Assembly (NCBI GenBank): GCA_032251435.1 | Contig: JAVVEH010000011.1 | Location: 31,550 to 95,549 of the forward strand | DNA: 64,000 bases | Direction: 5' to 3' | Origin: JAVVEH01 sp032251435 | Lineage (GTDB): Bacteria; Verrucomicrobiota; Lentisphaeria; Oligosphaerales; MVZH01 | In this document: in pieces, positions 1 through 8,239 of the stretch | Numbering within the stretch: the stretch's first letter is position 1 | How the letters are laid out: each line of letters opens with the position of its first letter | Position numbers and translations under genes: made by a program | Notes under the pieces: model-generated | What the model saw: the letters and a program-made list of their open reading frames with translations, nothing else | Told to the model about the DNA's origin: nothing | The model's database searches: none

Positions 1-852
1 ACCGGCTTGGATCAGACGGCCCGGTTGTATCCGGACAGTCAAGAGGCTGGTGAGGCCCTCTTCACCGCCGCGACCTTTTATCTCGAAAATTATCAGGACT
101 TCAACAGCGCCGCATCCAGATGTCAACGGCTGGTTGACAAGTATCCGGAACATCCGCTGCGGAAAGAAGCGGAACTGATGCTGGTGAAAACCCTGATCTG
201 TAAAGACCGCCTGCAAGCGGCGGAAATTCTGCTTGAGCGCTTGGATAAAGAAACCCCGCAACCGGCTAACGCCCCGCCCGACGAGATCCGCCGATTGCTC
301 GCCGTCTGCCGGGGAGACTCACCCGTCCGGGACGGACTGACGCTGGTCCGGGAACCGGCGAATCAAGCCCAGTTGAGGTTAGCCGACACCCGGTTCGCCG
401 CCCGCGAATACGCCAAAGCCGCCAAGTTGTACAACGACTGCGCGCGGCGGATGCCCGGCACCGACGGCGCGGCTTACGCGTCGCTCCAGCGCGCCCGGTG
501 TCTCAACCAGATGGGCGAGTACAAAGACGCCCTCTCCCTGTACAAACAGTTCACCAAACGCTACCGGAACAGTCAGCTCGCACCCCAGGCCCTGCTGCGG
601 GCCGGCGTGATGCAGGTCGGGCCTTTGCACAACCAATCCGCCGGAGAAAAAATCTTCAAGATCATCGTCGACCGCTATCCCAACGCCCCCGCCGCGCAGA
701 CCGCGGCGGTATACCTGGCCACCCTTACCCTATGGGACGGGGACTATAAACAGGCGCTGGAAGAATATGAGGCCTATTTAAAACGCTGGCCGGATGGCGA
801 GCACACTCTATATGTCAAAAAACACATTGAATCAATCAGGGAGAAAATCTAA
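1..852 (+). CDS. TPR-repeat protein, 3' part of a longer gene
   Basis: The frame is open from the first base and the only early start candidate is a TTG at 7 without a ribosome binding site, so the 5' end probably lies outside the window. The visible 283 residues are tandem helix-turn-helix units of tetratricopeptide type with the usual A/Y/P pattern (for example AAKLYNDCARRMPG, ALSLYKQFTKRY, ALEEYEAYLKRWPDG), resembling the outer-membrane lipoprotein/YbgF class of TPR proteins. TPRs are protein-binding scaffolds; no catalytic motif is seen. The stop is followed after 2 bp by the start of the arginine-deiminase-like gene, so the two are almost certainly co-transcribed. The partner is unknown, but the coupling suggests it helps deliver or hold the deiminase in the envelope (inference). 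Confidence 0.8.
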   Translation, partial: TGLDQTARLYPDSQEAGEALFTAATFYLENYQDFNSAASRCQRLVDKYPEHPLRKEAELMLVKTLICKDRLQAAEILLERLDKETPQPANAPPDEIRRLLAVCRGDSPVRDGLTLVREPANQAQLRLADTRFAAREYAKAAKLYNDCARRMPGTDGAAYASLQRARCLNQMGEYKDALSLYKQFTKRYRNSQLAPQALLRAGVMQVGPLHNQSAGEKIFKIIVDRYPNAPAAQTAAVYLATLTLWDGDYKQALEEYEAYLKRWPDGEHTLYVKKHIESIREKI

Positions 853-854
853 CC

Positions 855-3563
855 ATGCGGGTGACAAAAACAATACTATATCCATCGGCGGCGGCCTTAA
901 CGCTGCTTGGCATGTTCCGGGCGACCGGGGAGATTAGCAAAACCGTCAGCGTCCCAACCGGTAAGTACGAGGTTTTTGATGTTTCCAACGGTGATGACCT
1001 GTCGTTAAAAATTGTTCCCGAAGATGATAATAAAGGCAACCCAAGACAACTCGGCAATTCAGAAATAGCCCTTCAGGCGGATGACGGTTTATGGCAATTG
1101 CGCACCCAGACTCCTTCAGAACACAATTACAAAGCGACGGTGTTGAGAACGGATAAAATATGGATGACCATCGAAGGAAATTTTGTAAAACCGGATGGAG
1201 GCGGGGGTGGAGGCGGGGGCGGAGGAGTAGTAAAAACCGATTTTATGGTGCGTGTGCCGGGCATCGATATCGACATCGATTCCGACAACAATGACGGATT
1301 CGGTCAGCCTTCCGGTGACCCACAATTCGAGGATGCCATCGAGAACGACGCAAATCAGCCGGGGAAAATAATCTGCGTCAACGATGACGACAGTGACAAC
1401 GATGGCATTCCTGGCTACGCGGACGGTTTCAGCCGCTACACCGGTGACAACTATAAGTCCAGTTCCGACAGTTTCGCAGTTGTGGTAATCACACTTTCGC
1501 CGAATGTCGATGTGAATAAAGCCAAAATTGAATTTGTTTACAGTGGGGTCGCACCCGACCAAGTCACACTGGATGCCGCTACCAATAGCTGGAATATTGC
1601 CGGTGACGGGCACCTACGGCTGTGGAAGAAAAACGGGACTGTTGACAGAGACAAAAACAGTGATTATGTGGCCCCTGGAACATCGATTACCGCATCGGCA
1701 CTGGGTTTTGCCAATACAATAGATGGCCGCACAAAAACATTCTATTTGGAAGGCGTCAGGGCTGCATCGGGGCAGACGATAACTGCCATCCTATATCCAC
1801 AAGGGGACGATGATGACCCGATCGACGATATTGTGAAAGTGACCGTCGTGAGGGTTGATTTGGATATCGACACGAACCGGGACGGCACAATTACTGAAGA
1901 AGATGACGGAAAAGAGAGCACTTGGACTTTGGCTGAGGGCGCTTTGGTGAGCAGTCAAAGTATCCTGCCATCTCCGATTGTTATCCCAGGGACGGCAGAG
2001 ATGATTGTTCGCGCCATTGGCATTCCGGCTGTTTCCGGTTTTTCCCTCAGGTTGTTGGATTTATCGAATGATCCTATACGCTCATGGTGCATGGATGCCA
2101 ATTCCAATATTCTAAGCAACCAATATTTACCGTCAGGGCAGAGTCTGGGCTGGGTAGCTTCAGATACTGTCTTCCATCCGATCTATAGCTGTGAACACAA
2201 ACCGCCCCCAGAAAACGGGACCAATCTGCTTAAGTACCGGCTGGAATTGGTCGATCAGACGGGAACAGTTTGCGGCACGGACACAATCGTGGCAAAAGTC
2301 GCGCCAATTATTCTTCCCGCTGAATGCAATCCCGCCACGAGCGTCTATACTACTGGATCGCTTCCTAATAATGGGGCTTACCTAGCCAGCAAAGTGGGAG
2401 GCATATACGTAAGTTCGGGGGATGATCAATGGGCTTGTGACAAGGCTAAATTTACCAGTTACGGTCTAGAAGAGGGAACTTGGCAGACCTTGGTGGTGGA
2501 TCTAAACCATTCAGGCAAAGGAACATTCATAAATGCATTGCGCGCCGACTATCACACACCCAGCATTCTTTGGGATGTCGGGGGCGACGGAGGTGCGATC
2601 ATGGCCACCGCCCCAACCGCAGGGATCCCTTTCGGGAAAATTCTCCTTGGCACAAAGCATAGCATAACGCGTTCTCATTGGGATTCCCAAGGCCTCCAAC
2701 CGGTGGTTCCAATCGACACGGACTGGCTGTGCGTAGGGCATGTCGACGAAGCTATTATGCCCGTCGGTGCCACCGCCTATCTTGTCGCTTCTCCATGGAA
2801 AGCGGCCAATATGATTCATGCCCTAATCGCCGCTGGGCAAGAAAGCGAACAAATCTGGTATGGTTGCGACCAGACGGCGGCAGGTACTGATGCCAGAAAA
2901 TCCACAATAAGGGACATCGCCATAGCAAAAAAGGCCGACGGGACATTTAAAAAGACCACTTTTCCGAGCGCCATTTCGATAGACCCTGACCCGGTCACGG
3001 TTAATTTCCCTCAGGGACATCCCTTTGAATATCTAGACATTGCCCGGGTCGATAATGAATTTATGCAAGTGACTGGGATTGATGGAAACGACGTAATTTT
3101 CATTCGGGCGCAAAGAGGAACGGCTAAAATGGCTCACAGCCAAGGCGCAACCATTTACGCAATGACCGACCTGCTTTTGGAGAATCTGAACACAGTGGAA
3201 ACTTCTCCGGCAAGCCGCATTGCGAAAGTCCGTTCTCAACTTTCTGGTGCGGTGACGGCGACTTTCATTGAGATGCCGGTATTGTTCGCATATAAAAGCG
3301 GCGATATATCCGGCTACTTCGCTGCCACCAGTAATGTCGTTAATTGCCTTTACAATTTCAACGGGCAGACTTACTATCCCGACACAGGCAATACGACGTT
3401 CAACAGCTATACTGCGAATGCCATTCCCGGGTCGGCGACACCAGTTGATGTGTGGGCGGGTTATCACTGCCTTAGAGGAGAAATTCATTGTGGGGCCGCG
3501 GCCAAACGTTCCACCGGCATCACCCAGAACTGGTGGCAGCTCGCCCCTGCCGACTGGAAGTAA
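855..3563 (+). CDS. secreted eukaryotic-type protein-arginine deiminase (PAD) family protein
   Basis: 902 residues with an N-terminal hydrophobic segment (about 7-24) consistent with export. A Gly10 linker lies at 115-124. Acidic Ca-binding-like loops follow at 137-148, 176-186 and 334-352 (DLDIDTNRDG), the last resembling the middle domain of vertebrate PADs. The C-terminal half aligns by eye with the PAD catalytic domain: DDQWACDK (Asp529), VGHVDE (His629, Asp631) and GEIHCG (Cys879), matching the Asp/His/Asp/Cys set known in human PAD4, plus a shared final Trp-Trp segment. PADs convert peptidyl-arginine to citrulline and depend on calcium. Between His/Asp and Cys there are about 75 extra residues (705-780) with a beta-rich look. 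It lies 2 bp after a TPR gene and 30 bp before a secreted companion gene. Family assignment is strong; activity and substrate are inferred. Confidence 0.85.
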   Translation: MRVTKTILYPSAAALTLLGMFRATGEISKTVSVPTGKYEVFDVSNGDDLSLKIVPEDDNKGNPRQLGNSEIALQADDGLWQLRTQTPSEHNYKATVLRTDKIWMTIEGNFVKPDGGGGGGGGGGVVKTDFMVRVPGIDIDIDSDNNDGFGQPSGDPQFEDAIENDANQPGKIICVNDDDSDNDGIPGYADGFSRYTGDNYKSSSDSFAVVVITLSPNVDVNKAKIEFVYSGVAPDQVTLDAATNSWNIAGDGHLRLWKKNGTVDRDKNSDYVAPGTSITASALGFANTIDGRTKTFYLEGVRAASGQTITAILYPQGDDDDPIDDIVKVTVVRVDLDIDTNRDGTITEEDDGKESTWTLAEGALVSSQSILPSPIVIPGTAEMIVRAIGIPAVSGFSLRLLDLSNDPIRSWCMDANSNILSNQYLPSGQSLGWVASDTVFHPIYSCEHKPPPENGTNLLKYRLELVDQTGTVCGTDTIVAKVAPIILPAECNPATSVYTTGSLPNNGAYLASKVGGIYVSSGDDQWACDKAKFTSYGLEEGTWQTLVVDLNHSGKGTFINALRADYHTPSILWDVGGDGGAIMATAPTAGIPFGKILLGTKHSITRSHWDSQGLQPVVPIDTDWLCVGHVDEAIMPVGATAYLVASPWKAANMIHALIAAGQESEQIWYGCDQTAAGTDARKSTIRDIAIAKKADGTFKKTTFPSAISIDPDPVTVNFPQGHPFEYLDIARVDNEFMQVTGIDGNDVIFIRAQRGTAKMAHSQGATIYAMTDLLLENLNTVETSPASRIAKVRSQLSGAVTATFIEMPVLFAYKSGDISGYFAATSNVVNCLYNFNGQTYYPDTGNTTFNSYTANAIPGSATPVDVWAGYHCLRGEIHCGAAAKRSTGITQNWWQLAPADWK

Positions 3564-3619
3564 TATATTAAAGAGTTAATTAGGAAGAAAGTCATGCGAG
3601 TATTTAAAGCTATTTTACC
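3549..3619 (+). repeat. 71-bp direct repeat, copy 1 (intact locus)
   Basis: Covers the last codons of the arginine-deiminase gene (Ala-Asp-Trp-Lys-stop), the 30-bp intergenic spacer with the ribosome binding site, and the first codons of the companion gene. It matches 4773-4843 at 70 of 71 positions; the one difference is the base 3 before the ATG (G here, A in copy 2). Confidence 0.95.
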
Positions 3620-4622
3620 TTTTTGCCTAGTCAGCGTGTCGCTGTTCGCCATGAACCGCGATCAGTTGACCGACGCCTTGGCACGCGCCGCGAAATTGGA
3701 GAGGAAACCATACCTGGCTCTGCGGGGACGCGTTCTTGATCAACCAGATGTGAAGCCATTGTTGCTGGTTGCCGCCAGTGATCCGAAATTGACGTGGCGG
3801 CAGCGCCTGGTCGCCAGGATCTGGCATGAGAAGATCGACCGCGGGGCCGATATCACCTCCTTGCGCAACCTGGATTGGAGCAAGGAGCCGGGGTATAAAA
3901 AGGATTGGGAGAGAGACATCACCGGGCCGGTTTCTTACATTGGGAAGAATCTTGCGCCAAAGGTTTTGACCCGGAAATTCCATCTCTGGTACTACTATAT
4001 TGAACTGAATTGGAAAGACACCCGAGAGATCGCGATTGGGCCGCAGGCCCACTCGCTCAACTGGCCCACGGGGCGTTATCCCGGGGAAACAGCTTGGCAT
4101 TCACTATGCCTGAAGACGCTTGATAAATCCCCGGAAAGATTCTATATACTCAACATCATGTCTGAACGTCTGGGGGAAAACAACTGGGGGAAAATTCAGA
4201 CAATGGCCTACAATTGGTTGCTGGAGCAAAAAATTCCGGAGGGGGTGCCTGTTCTCTTAAAATACTTCAGCAAACGATATGACGACTTATATAAACAGTT
4301 GCAACCCGGTGAATGCTCGGGGGTCAATATCGACTTGTTTGTGATTTTTAGAGAAATTGCCGCTTGGGCCGGTCCGCAGCAGGCTGAAGTTGTGAAAGAA
4401 TTCATGAATGACCAGAAGTTTATCAAGACTGCTTACGCTTCTAAATATGCTGCCATCTCTCCCGAACAGCGCGAGCGGGAACGCCAGGGAAAAGCCACAT
4501 TCCTTTTTATCGACCCCGGCCTTTTTTTAGAAAAAATCCGCAATCGTCCCTCCAGCGAACCGCTTACCGAACCGCCCTATTACCTGGCCGCTGGCGACAA
4601 AGACAGCGTGTGGGAACCGTAA
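3594..4622 (+). CDS. secreted helical protein of unknown function, companion of the arginine deiminase
   Basis: 342 residues starting MRVFKAILPFC, a short basic N-region followed by a hydrophobic stretch (about 5-19) typical of a signal peptide. A ribosome binding site (TTAGGAAGAAA) lies just upstream, supporting this ATG. The rest looks largely alpha-helical, rich in Trp/Tyr and Lys/Arg, with a loose HEAT-like feel, but I recognise no domain or catalytic motif. The gene follows the arginine-deiminase gene by 30 bp in the same direction and ends at a hairpin that may be the operon terminator. The 71 bp around its start is duplicated at 4773-4843, so a second copy of this gene once existed or was being formed. 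Function unknown; its location suggests a role with the deiminase. Confidence 0.75.
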   Translation: MRVFKAILPFCLVSVSLFAMNRDQLTDALARAAKLERKPYLALRGRVLDQPDVKPLLLVAASDPKLTWRQRLVARIWHEKIDRGADITSLRNLDWSKEPGYKKDWERDITGPVSYIGKNLAPKVLTRKFHLWYYYIELNWKDTREIAIGPQAHSLNWPTGRYPGETAWHSLCLKTLDKSPERFYILNIMSERLGENNWGKIQTMAYNWLLEQKIPEGVPVLLKYFSKRYDDLYKQLQPGECSGVNIDLFVIFREIAAWAGPQQAEVVKEFMNDQKFIKTAYASKYAAISPEQRERERQGKATFLFIDPGLFLEKIRNRPSSEPLTEPPYYLAAGDKDSVWEP

Positions 4623-4627
4623 GCGTA

Positions 4628-4648
4628 AAAGGGGGACGTTCCCTTTTC
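4628..4648 (+). terminator. hairpin after the companion gene
   Basis: AAAAGGG (4628-4634) pairs with CCCTTTT (4642-4648) over a 7-nt loop, starting 6 bp after the stop codon. The 3' arm ends in four T, so it could act as a short intrinsic terminator of the TPR/deiminase/companion operon, in both directions because of the A/T arms. Confidence 0.5.
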
Positions 4649-4772
4649 CGCGAGATTACCGAGAACGTTAGGGATTGAACCCATCGGGACGGCTTGTTCT
4701 AAGCACAAATCAGAGTGTGAAAACCCTATGTTTTGCGCTATTCCGTACATAGAGCCTGTCCCAGAAACACCA

Positions 4773-4843
4773 GCCGACTGGAAGTAATATATTAAAGAGT
4801 TAATTAGGAAGAAAATCATGCGAGTATTTAAAGCTATTTTACC
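4773..4843 (+). repeat. 71-bp direct repeat, copy 2 (remnant cut by the insertion sequence)
   Basis: It is 70/71 identical to 3549-3619 and contains the same four C-terminal deiminase codons plus stop, ribosome binding site and the first codons of a companion-gene copy. The match stops exactly where the IS1634-like element begins (4844-4846), so the element interrupted a second copy of the companion gene. The sequence on the far side of the element (from 6571) does not continue that gene, so the right part has been lost. Confidence 0.95.
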
Positions 4844-4864
4844 CTGAATTCCCGGAAATTGTAA

Positions 4865-6430
4865 CTATGAAGGAAGGCTGATGTTGAAAACATCCATGAT
4901 CCGGCGTTGATTCGGAGTTGTTTCTGTAAAGACCTGCCCGTACCGGTTGGAGTATTTAATTTTTACCATTGTCTCCATTTCCTCCATCACCTCTCTGGCG
5001 GTCATATATTTGAGTTTTTCATCCTTTTGAATTTCGCTGCGGATCGAGCTTATGTAGATCAAAGCCAGGAACTGCAGGAATATCCTTCCGTCCATCGCCG
5101 GGGCACTGTGGACGCGCAGCCGTTTCATATCCAGGTGATTCTTCAGGTCATCAAAACAGTTTTCAACGACATCCTTGTTCCGGTAGACACTTAAAGCCTC
5201 AGCGGCATCTTTAATTTTGTTTGACATAATACAGAAAAAACCGCTGTATTTTTTTCTGTGCTGCTGTATTTCCTCTTCGTTGAAATCCACGCGCAACCCC
5301 CGTTTTGGTGTTTCCTTTACAATAAGATAACGCCGGTATAAATCCTCATGCTCCTCGACCGGCTTTCCGGCCAGCAACTCGTTTCTGCAGTCAATCAGCT
5401 TGCGGGTAAAGCGGTCAAAATCAACGGCCGCCCGTTCCGCATTGTAGAAAACATGTACCCAGCACCGGTGATTTTTGTCCCCCCACCGGTAAAATTCAGT
5501 GACCATGTACAGCGCCTCGTCCTCTCCGGTGATCAGGTAGTTGGCCGGGGAGAAAATGTTGTCACAATGTCTGTCCAAAATCTTTTCAACCCACTTTCGT
5601 CCTGCGGGAAGAGCGATTGTGAACTTGTGGTGACGGCTCAGTAGTTCATCAATATTGGCTGTGCTGTAAAAGCCTCTGTCCAGCACGAAGTGAAGCACCC
5701 CCAGACCGAGATAGTCAAGCGACTTGGCGGTTGTCTTGAAAGTAGATACATCGCTTATATTGCCGGGCATGCGGCGGTAGTGGGCGGGAAGACGCTTCTT
5801 CTGCCCGAAAAGCATTGCCAGGTTGATTTGTTCCAGCGATTCTCCGTCACGGTTGTAGCCGAAGTGGGTGTATTCATTGTGTCGGGCGTATGAAGACACG
5901 GAGGTGATGTCATAGCACAGCCAGTCATCCTCCTGGATATGTTCAAGCCAGAACGAAAGAAAACGCTGCCGGTCATCTTCCGTGAGACGGCACAGAAGTT
6001 CACTGACCCTCTGACTGGCGATTACATCTCCGGACGGATGCAGGCATGCGCAACTCCAGGACTCTGCCCGGGATAGCGCACCGCCCTTGTGTACAATGTA
6101 GTAAACCAGACTCAAAATGAGCTCGTAATCAGCGGGAAAACACTTTTTCAACAGTTTTTCAATGCCATGCAGACGGGTGATTTTATCAAGAAGAATAAAG
6201 GGCCCGGCCACACGGGAAGTGACGGTAATATCCGGCGCAGCTACAGCACGTTCGGGGATTTTTTTTCTACGCTGCCTGGATGGAACGACCTCACCGCTCT
6301 CCGGATCAAGCCGACCCAGGCAAACCTGCCTGTTCCGGGGGGCCTTCTTCTCCTTGTCCCAGTAGCTTTCGACCGAATAAACATAAACGACTCCGGTCTT
6401 TTTGTTTCGATGATGTGTGATGCTGGCCAT
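4865..6430 (-). CDS. IS1634-family DDE transposase
   Basis: 521 residues, full length for the family. The N-terminus (MASITHHRNKKTG, then a YWDKEKK...LG segment) is typical of IS1634 transposases of the IS4 superfamily. A DDE catalytic triad can be placed at Asp174 (CYDITS), Asp251 (VLDRGFYS) and Glu423 (VVENCFDDLK), the last in the conserved C-terminal E region. No frameshift or stop is present, so the element could still be active. The ATG at 6430 lies about 140 bp inside the right inverted repeat, with a strong hairpin between them that would block transcription entering from outside. Confidence 0.93.
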   Translation of the reverse strand: MASITHHRNKKTGVVYVYSVESYWDKEKKAPRNRQVCLGRLDPESGEVVPSRQRRKKIPERAVAAPDITVTSRVAGPFILLDKITRLHGIEKLLKKCFPADYELILSLVYYIVHKGGALSRAESWSCACLHPSGDVIASQRVSELLCRLTEDDRQRFLSFWLEHIQEDDWLCYDITSVSSYARHNEYTHFGYNRDGESLEQINLAMLFGQKKRLPAHYRRMPGNISDVSTFKTTAKSLDYLGLGVLHFVLDRGFYSTANIDELLSRHHKFTIALPAGRKWVEKILDRHCDNIFSPANYLITGEDEALYMVTEFYRWGDKNHRCWVHVFYNAERAAVDFDRFTRKLIDCRNELLAGKPVEEHEDLYRRYLIVKETPKRGLRVDFNEEEIQQHRKKYSGFFCIMSNKIKDAAEALSVYRNKDVVENCFDDLKNHLDMKRLRVHSAPAMDGRIFLQFLALIYISSIRSEIQKDEKLKYMTAREVMEEMETMVKIKYSNRYGQVFTETTPNQRRIMDVFNISLPS

Positions 6431-6485
6431 TTTTACGTCTCCATAGTTACAATGACTTAAATGTAACTATGCTTTTAATAAAAGC

Positions 6486-6527
6486 AACCCCTTTAAAAGC
6501 AAAAAACATCTTGCTTTTAAAGGGGTT
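6486..6527. other. 17-bp perfect hairpin inside the IS, upstream of the transposase
   Basis: AACCCCTTTAAAAGCAA (6486-6502) and its exact reverse complement (6511-6527) enclose an 8-nt loop. It sits between the right inverted repeat and the transposase start. Hairpins in this position in IS elements commonly sequester the transposase start or terminate impinging transcription, which limits transposition; that role is inferred here. Confidence 0.7.
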
Positions 6528-6568
6528 ACAGAGAAAAGTGATAACTGATAGTTATAATTTCCGGGAAT

Positions 6569-6838
6569 TCAAGTTGAGAGCTCAATGATCAGCATGTCCC
6601 GAATTTCACAAGAAATAAATGGACAGGTTATTTTTTTGGGTTGTTTTTTTGCCGCCTCGGTCATCTCGGGAAGATCCATCCCGAGAGGCCCCGATTCACG
6701 GGGCGCCGTGACGACTTTGCCCACGCTGGTGGGCGACAGAGAACAATTCGAAGCGATCTGACGGTTGTACAGCCCCCCCAGGCGGCTCAAACGAATGATT
6801 TCACGAATTTTGCGCATGCTTACTGGTTTCCTTGCCAT
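6569..6838 (-). pseudogene. istA: truncated IS21-family transposase (IstA) N-terminus
   Basis: The start MARKPVSMRKIREIIRL followed by RQIASNCSLSPTSVGKVV is the characteristic N-terminal helix-turn-helix of IS21 IstA. Similarity is lost after roughly 65 residues, and the frame then runs through unrelated sequence to a stop in the inverted repeat of the neighbouring IS1634-like element. A functional IstA is several hundred residues long, with a DDE domain, and is followed by IstB; neither is present. An in-frame extension to 6898 adds 20 residues of no family character, so the Met at 6838 is preferred. It is a remnant, likely broken by deletion. Confidence 0.75.
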
Positions 6839-6928
6839 GTCGGTCCCCTTTTGTTGCCATGGGCCCAAAAGAAAACCGACATTAATTCTGTTATGCACGC
6901 GCCGCTACGCCAAAAAACCAAAACGGAC

Positions 6929-7110
6929 CAAAGTGGACACCTGTTTCGGAGCAAAGTGGACAGTCATTTCACTCCAAAGTGGACACCTGTTTCACTCAAA
7001 ATGGACAGCCATTTCGGTCAAACCCGAAAAAGTGTCCACATAACGTCCGAAATGAGTGTCCACTTTCCGCCGAAATCACTGTCCAGAATGAAATGAAATC
7101 GCTGTCCACT
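6929..7110. repeat. inverted array of eight ~23-bp iterons (IS21-type end)
   Basis: TGGACA cores occur at 6934, 6957, 6980 and 7002, and the reverse form TGTCCA at 7033, 7057, 7080 and 7103. The spacing is 22-24 bp throughout, most units extend to AAAGTGGACA, and the two sets mirror each other around about 7020. IS21-family elements carry multiple repeats of their terminal sequence for transposase binding, and an istA remnant lies directly beside the array. Two sets facing each other resemble two abutted IS21 ends or one end plus an inverted duplicate. The rest of 6899-7312 holds no gene. Confidence 0.75.
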
Positions 7111-7312
7111 TTCGACCGAGATCCGCAAGTTCTTTCCGAAACGGCCTTCATTCAATGAGTTACAGAGGTTGTTTTGGAAAGAAAGGCACGGTGATGAAAA
7201 TTTGTTTTCCCTCTCATGAATCAGTGATTGGACGGGTGAACTAATTTTTTGCGGGGGTATGTTAAACCGCTCAACTTTTTTCCCTTTTCTGTTTTTTTAT
7301 AAGGATGTGTAA

Positions 7313-8215
7313 ATGGCTCTTATTGTCAACGGCGAACGAATTGAAGATGTGACCATTCAAGCGGAAGTGACCCGCCTGGAGCAGGCGCGACGGCAGCAAG
7401 GCGCTGTCGCCGGGAGCCTGACCGCCGCGGAAGACATCGCCCGCGACCGCTTGATCGGCCAGACGCTGTTGCGTCAGGAAGCCCTTAAATCCGTGACCAT
7501 TTCCGCCGCGGATGTGGACGCTGAATTTGACAATCTGGTCAAGTCCTGTGGGGGGATCGAGGGTTTCAGGCAACGCTATCGGGTGGCGGAACGGGATGAT
7601 GAACGGTTCAAAAAACACTTAGCCGAAGGGATCCGGATGGACCGCCTGGTGGAACAATCCGGGATCACCATGACCGTCGATGACCATGAGCTCAGCCAAT
7701 ATTACGCGGCTCATTTTGATGATTTCATGGCGCCGGAGGAAATCCGTGTGTCCCACATCGTCCGCAATCCCCAGCAAGGCGATCCGGAAGAGACCTACGC
7801 CAAAATGTGCCAGGCGCGGCGGAAACTGCTCGACGGCGCGGACTTCGCGACGGTCGCCGCGGAGTATTCCGAATGCGCGAGTGAACCCGGCGGCGACCTG
7901 GGATTTTTCGCCAAGGGCCAAATGGTGGAAGGGTTTGAAGCCGTGGTTTTCTCCATGGACATCGGCGAGATCAGTCCCGTGTTCTTAACCCAATTCGGTT
8001 TCCATGTGGCGACAGTCATGGAAAAACGTCCGCCCCGCCGCCGCGCCTTTGATGAAGTTAGAAGCGGCATCGCCCAAATCATCCGTGAAGACCGCCGGGA
8101 TCAGGCGACGCAAGCGCTGGTGAACCGCCTGCGGGCGGCGGCTGATATTCGGGACATCGTCGACTCCGCGGGCGGAGCGAAAACCAAACCGGCGAAAAAA
8201 CGGAAGAAAAAATAA
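7313..8215 (+). CDS. parvulin-type peptidyl-prolyl cis-trans isomerase (PpiC/SurA-like)
   Basis: 300 residues. The N-terminal part (1-130) is helical and resembles the SurA/PrsA chaperone region. Residues about 140-235 form a rotamase domain of parvulin type, with EEIRVSHIV, EFSEC-like AAEYSECASEPGGDLGFF and GFEAVVFSM...GEISPVFLTQFGFH, all hallmark segments. The tail is Lys-rich (KPAKKRKKK). Parvulins isomerise Xaa-Pro bonds and often assist folding of exported proteins, but no signal peptide is visible after MALIVNGERIED, so this one may be cytoplasmic (trigger-factor-like use) or lack its leader. A ribosome binding site AAGGAT lies 6-7 bp before the ATG. The preceding ~190 bp is AT-rich and likely carries the promoter. 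Confidence 0.9.
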   Translation: MALIVNGERIEDVTIQAEVTRLEQARRQQGAVAGSLTAAEDIARDRLIGQTLLRQEALKSVTISAADVDAEFDNLVKSCGGIEGFRQRYRVAERDDERFKKHLAEGIRMDRLVEQSGITMTVDDHELSQYYAAHFDDFMAPEEIRVSHIVRNPQQGDPEETYAKMCQARRKLLDGADFATVAAEYSECASEPGGDLGFFAKGQMVEGFEAVVFSMDIGEISPVFLTQFGFHVATVMEKRPPRRRAFDEVRSGIAQIIREDRRDQATQALVNRLRAAADIRDIVDSAGGAKTKPAKKRKKK

Positions 8216-8239
8216 CCCCGCCACCTCTTTTTTACCGCC

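Larger units (their letters stand above)
4846..6570 (-). mobile_element. complete IS1634/IS4-like insertion sequence
   Basis: 1725 bp bounded by inverted repeats: GAATTCCCGGAAATT(G/A)TAACTAT reads inward from both ends, with 22 of 23 bases matching. It carries a single intact transposase gene on the minus strand that fills almost the whole element. No target-site duplication is visible: the 5-6 bases outside the two ends differ (accct on the left, aagtt on the right). The left flank is a duplicated gene start and the right flank is IS21 debris, so a rearrangement probably occurred after insertion. Confidence 0.92.

Noticed and set aside
4846..6570. Target-site duplication of the IS element
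   Set aside because: The bases directly outside the two inverted repeats differ for every boundary within 1-2 bp that I tried, so none was called.
6929..7110. CRISPR-like array of 23-bp units
   Set aside because: Repeat units are only about 10 bp conserved, half are in the opposite orientation, the spacers are similar to each other and a transposase remnant lies alongside; it fits IS21 end repeats, not a CRISPR array.
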